A stretch of 64,000 nt of DNA from Cloacibacterium rupense (GTDB taxonomy: Bacteria > Bacteroidota > Bacteroidia > Flavobacteriales > Weeksellaceae), in the NCBI RefSeq assembly GCF_014645495.1, contig NZ_BMLV01000001.1:417996-481995 (forward strand), read 5' to 3'. Of this stretch, positions 60,659-64,000 are shown one piece after another. Position 1 is the first letter of the stretch. Each line of letters opens with the position of its first letter. Below the pieces are notes generated by a model that ran no database searches, was not told the DNA's origin, and saw only the letters and a program-made list of their open reading frames with translations. The translations under genes were made by a program, and so were the position numbers.

Positions 60659-63600
60659 ATGAAATACAAAAATTTACTTACCCCTAGCTTGAAATATAGT
60701 GTTGCAGTTCTTGCATTATTTTCATTTCCAGAATTACAAGCTCAGACTAAACCAAAGAGAGATAGTCTAAAAGAGAAAACAATCCAAGAAGTTGTAATGA
60801 TTGGATATGGTTCTACAAAAAAGAGTGACCTTACAGGTTCTGTAGCTACAGTTTCTGGAACTGACCTTAAAAAAGTTCCTATTTCTAATGTTGCAGAAGC
60901 ATTAACTGGTAAAATTGCTGGTGTTAGAGTTTCTTCTACAGAAGGCTCTCCAGATGCAGATATTACTTTAAGAGTACGTGGAGGAGGCTCTATCACTCAA
61001 GATAGCTCACCTCTTATCATTGTAGATGGATTCCCAGTAAATAGTTTAAATGATATATCCTCATCAGACATAGAAAACATTAGCATTCTAAAAGATGCTT
61101 CTTCTACTGCAATCTACGGTTCTAGAGGTTCTAATGGTGTAATTTTAGTTACTACAAAAAGTGGAAAAGAAGGCAGTAAACTCAATGTAAATTTTAATTT
61201 ATTTACCGGTTTCAAACTTCTTGCAAGACAAATAGATGTATTATCACCATATGATTACGCAAAATGGCAGTATGAATTTGCATCTCTTAAAGGAGATATT
61301 CCTTCATATGAAAATTATTTTGGAACTTGGGATAAAATTAATGATTTTAAGAACTACAATGGTACCAATTGGCAAAGAGAAATCTATGGAAATACAGGTA
61401 CTATCCAAAATTATGATTTAGGGATTAGAGGAGGTAGTGAAAAAACCAGTTATAGCTTAAATTTCACAAGATATGATGAAAAAGGTATTATGATTGGTTC
61501 TAAATTTTTAAGAGATAATATCTCATTTAATTTAAAAAACAAACCAACAGATAAACTTGATCTTTCTTTTACTTTTAGATATTCAAACACAAAAATAAAT
61601 GGCAGTGGAGCAAATGAGCAAAAGGAAATTTCATCAGCAGATGCTAGGCTAAGACATAGTGTAGGATACTCCCCTATTGCCATTCCTGCACTTACTACTG
61701 ATGATACAGATGATGCATTAGACGGATATTTAGTAAATCCATTTTTAGCCGTTTCTGATAATGACAGAAGTCAAGAGAGGCGAAATTTCAATGTACTAGG
61801 AGGTATTGGCTGGAAAATCACCAAAGATTTACAATTTAAATCAGATGTTGGTATGGATTTTTACAGATATTTAGATTCTCGTTTTTATGGAAGATCTACC
61901 TATTATGTAGACAATATCCCTGCGGTAGAAAATCAAGGAATGCCTGCATTGATTTTTGGTTCTAGAGAAGACAAGAGATTTAGAATTGCAAATACATTAA
62001 ATTATGATTTAAAGGACGTATTAGGTGAAAATCACAAAATAAAATTATTGGTAGGTCAAGAATATATTGATTATCAATCTAATACTCTAACCAATACCGT
62101 TCACGGTTTTCCAAAATTTTTCTCATTTCAAGATGCATTAAATCTATCATCTCAAGGAAAGCCACAGTCTGTTGATAATTTTTATTTTCCAGATGATAAG
62201 TTATTGTCATTCTTTGGTAGATTAAATTATGATTTTAAAAATAGATATTTATTAACGGCAACATTCCGTGCAGATGGTTCTAGTAAATTTTTAGGCAACA
62301 ACCGTTGGGGTTATTTCCCATCTGTTGCTCTAGCTTGGAAAATGAATGAAGAAAATTTCTTAAATGATGTTTCTTGGATTAAATTATTAAAATTAAGACT
62401 AAGTTACGGGGAAGCAGGTAATAATAATATCCCTACAGGACAGACCATTCAACTATTCCAATCTTCTGCAAACTCTTGGATTAATAATGTTTTAAACTAT
62501 TGGTCTGCATCCAAAATTTTAGCCAACCCAGATTTAAAATGGGAAACCACAGTCACACAAAATGTTGGTTTAGACTATGAACTATTTAATGGTAGACTAA
62601 GTGGTTCAGTAGAAGCATACAAGAATAACGCTGAAGACTTATTAATTAGATTCCCAATTCCAGGTACTGGCTATGATTACCAATACAGAAATATGGGAGA
62701 AACACAAAACACAGGTATAGAAGCATCATTAAATTTAGATGCCATCAGAAATTCAGACTATAATCTTAATTTCTCATTCAATATTGGTATTAATAAAAAT
62801 GAAGTAAAATCATTAGGGATAATGAATAACTTCGGAGAATCTACCAACTGGGCTTCTACAGCTATTGGAAATGACTTTTTAGTAGAAGTTGGTAAACCAA
62901 TAGGACAAATATATGGCTACAGAAATGATGGCAGATACGAAGTCTCAGATTTTGACTATAATGGTGGTGTTTATACTTTAAAATCTGGAATTGCAAACTC
63001 TTCTACCGTTGTAGGTACTGTAAAACCAGGCACTATGAAGCTTAAAGACATCAATAATGATGGAATTATTGATGCTAATGATAGAACCATTATAGGAAAC
63101 ACCAATCCAAAACACACGGGAGGTTTTGTAATTAATTCAACGATAAAAGACTTTGATATTTCTGCAGCATTTAACTGGAGTTATGGAAACGATGTCTATA
63201 ACGCAAATAAAATAGAATTTACAACTTCAACCGTATCTTCTCCTAATGGCCAATTTAGAAATTTAAGTGATGTAATGGCTGATGGAAGTAGATGGACTAA
63301 TATTGACCCTAACACTGGATCACTAGTTACAGATCCTGCAGCACTTACAGCACTTAATGCCAACACAACAATGTGGTCTCCATATATGTCAAGATATGTA
63401 CTAACAGATTGGGCAGTAGAAGATGGTTCCTTTATAAGACTTAATACGCTTACTGTGGGATATAGTTTACCAAAATCATTAGTTTCTAAACTAAAACTTA
63501 GCAAAATAAGATTTTATGCAACTGCAAATAATGTATTTATAATTACCAAGTATTCTGGATTAGACCCAGAGGTAAATACACGAAGAAATACACCTCTTAC

Positions 63601-63670
63601 ACCAGGTGTGGACTATTCACCATACCCTAAGAGTAGACAATATGTATTCGGATTGAATCTTAATTTCTAA
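60659..63670 (+). CDS. SusC/RagA-type TonB-dependent outer-membrane transporter
   Basis: Imports oligosaccharides across the outer membrane, powered by TonB, with SusD as lid. The 1003-residue protein has a signal peptide (cleavage near FPELQAQ, residue 29), then directly a TonB-box and plug region (TIQEVVMIGYGSTKKSDLTGSV, GKIAGVRV, LRVRGGGSITQDSSPLIIVDG, LKDASSTAIYGSRGSNGVILVTTK), then the beta-barrel ending in LNLNF. The usual carboxypeptidase-like N-terminal domain of about 80 residues is absent. The substrate is probably oligogalacturonate, judged from GH28 and the operator. Confidence 0.94.
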   Translation: MKYKNLLTPSLKYSVAVLALFSFPELQAQTKPKRDSLKEKTIQEVVMIGYGSTKKSDLTGSVATVSGTDLKKVPISNVAEALTGKIAGVRVSSTEGSPDADITLRVRGGGSITQDSSPLIIVDGFPVNSLNDISSSDIENISILKDASSTAIYGSRGSNGVILVTTKSGKEGSKLNVNFNLFTGFKLLARQIDVLSPYDYAKWQYEFASLKGDIPSYENYFGTWDKINDFKNYNGTNWQREIYGNTGTIQNYDLGIRGGSEKTSYSLNFTRYDEKGIMIGSKFLRDNISFNLKNKPTDKLDLSFTFRYSNTKINGSGANEQKEISSADARLRHSVGYSPIAIPALTTDDTDDALDGYLVNPFLAVSDNDRSQERRNFNVLGGIGWKITKDLQFKSDVGMDFYRYLDSRFYGRSTYYVDNIPAVENQGMPALIFGSREDKRFRIANTLNYDLKDVLGENHKIKLLVGQEYIDYQSNTLTNTVHGFPKFFSFQDALNLSSQGKPQSVDNFYFPDDKLLSFFGRLNYDFKNRYLLTATFRADGSSKFLGNNRWGYFPSVALAWKMNEENFLNDVSWIKLLKLRLSYGEAGNNNIPTGQTIQLFQSSANSWINNVLNYWSASKILANPDLKWETTVTQNVGLDYELFNGRLSGSVEAYKNNAEDLLIRFPIPGTGYDYQYRNMGETQNTGIEASLNLDAIRNSDYNLNFSFNIGINKNEVKSLGIMNNFGESTNWASTAIGNDFLVEVGKPIGQIYGYRNDGRYEVSDFDYNGGVYTLKSGIANSSTVVGTVKPGTMKLKDINNDGIIDANDRTIIGNTNPKHTGGFVINSTIKDFDISAAFNWSYGNDVYNANKIEFTTSTVSSPNGQFRNLSDVMADGSRWTNIDPNTGSLVTDPAALTALNANTTMWSPYMSRYVLTDWAVEDGSFIRLNTLTVGYSLPKSLVSKLKLSKIRFYATANNVFIITKYSGLDPEVNTRRNTPLTPGVDYSPYPKSRQYVFGLNLNF

Positions 63671-63713
63671 AACTTACAGATTAATATTTAAAATTAATTA
63701 AAAAAATTAAAAA

Positions 63714-64000
63714 ATGAAATCAATTATAAAATACACTGGAATTGCAATATTGCTATCACTTTCCTCTTGTAAAGATTTTGCTGATGAAACACTAACGTCA
63801 GAATCAAAGTCTGCTCTTGATGAATCTGTAATTTTTTCTAATGCAGGCTTAGCACAAGGTGCTGTAGATGGCATTAAAATTCCTTTTGGTGAAACCAACT
63901 CTTACAGAGGAAGATTATTGTCATGGTATGGTATGAATACAGATGTTGAGTGGTATAATTCATCTGAATCTACTTCTAATGATAATGCAGACTTATGCGT
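63714..64000 (+). CDS. SusD/RagB-family lipoprotein, start only
   Basis: The frame from ATG 63714 runs off the window end after 95 codons. It begins with a lipoprotein signal (LLSLSSC, Cys19) and continues with KDFADETLTSESK and GRLLSWYGMNTDVEWYN, which resembles the first helical part of SusD-like glycan-binding proteins. Its place 43 bases after susC supports the call. The partner SusC forms the channel. Confidence 0.85.
   Translation, partial: MKSIIKYTGIAILLSLSSCKDFADETLTSESKSALDESVIFSNAGLAQGAVDGIKIPFGETNSYRGRLLSWYGMNTDVEWYNSSESTSNDNADLC

Overview
The window is AT-rich chromosomal DNA from a member of the Bacteroidota, most likely order Flavobacteriales and probably the Weeksellaceae (Chryseobacterium/Cloacibacterium type). 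The evidence is exact Bacteroidota promoters (TTTG or TTG at -33, TAnnTTTG at -7), starts in A-rich leaders without Shine-Dalgarno sequences, a type IX secretion C-terminal domain, a SusC/SusD pair, MKK-type lipoproteins, and flavobacterial gene neighbourhoods (ftsX-DUF3098-uppP-truB). The genus is an inference. I saw no tRNA, rRNA, CRISPR array or intact insertion sequence.

Layout. 0-2 kb: permease and ATPase of a metal-chelate ABC importer. 2-8 kb: a MarR regulator with twin operators followed by a fadN-fadA-fadE beta-oxidation operon. 8-11.2 kb: AraC regulator divergent from an aldehyde dehydrogenase and a DUF779 gene. 11.2-12.6 kb: no protein gene, but a long repetitive locus that reads as a structured non-coding RNA. 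12.7-16 kb: a small secreted protein, an HD-domain hydrolase of SpoT/MESH1 type, an M48 protease and a membrane protein. 16-20 kb: minus-strand housekeeping genes (rluF, truB, uppP, DUF3098, ftsX). 20-28 kb: rsmA, a coiled-coil membrane protein, corA, a TIGR02757 protein, RNase Z, rdgB, a CPBP protease and prfC, with several palindromic intergenic elements. 28-36 kb: two DUF4349 lipoproteins around another lipoprotein, a TonB-like gene broken by a homopolymer frameshift, DUF2891, pncA, an acyl-CoA dehydrogenase and an acyl-CoA synthetase. 37-40.5 kb: a T9SS-secreted GH57-like amylase with starch-binding modules. 42.8-46 kb: pta-ackA. 46-58.6 kb: an eleven-gene minus-strand operon for galacturonate and unsaturated uronates (kduI-kduD-uxaC-kdgF-kdgK-kdgK-yhcH-eda-exuT-uxaB-uxaA) and its LacI regulator. 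59-64 kb: a divergent pectin locus with GH28 polygalacturonase, SusC and the start of SusD.

The pectin section is one circuit. The polygalacturonase and SusC/D take up oligogalacturonate. KdgF, KduI and KduD handle unsaturated monomers, and UxaC, UxaB and UxaA handle galacturonate. Both arms meet at 2-keto-3-deoxygluconate, which KdgK and Eda convert to pyruvate and glyceraldehyde-3-phosphate. Both divergent promoters carry the same LacI-type palindrome at the start point.

The most unusual element is at about 11,407-12,588. It has a promoter-like sequence, a 5' hairpin, eleven tandem hairpins of about 58 nt joined by oligo(A) linkers (period near 72 nt), and a strong intrinsic terminator. 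Nine of the hairpins carry a GNRA tetraloop, and paralogous units show paired stem substitutions. This points to a roughly 1.2-kb architectural or sponge-like RNA that I do not recognise. A second, small RNA candidate (about 70 nt) lies at 42,333-42,400.
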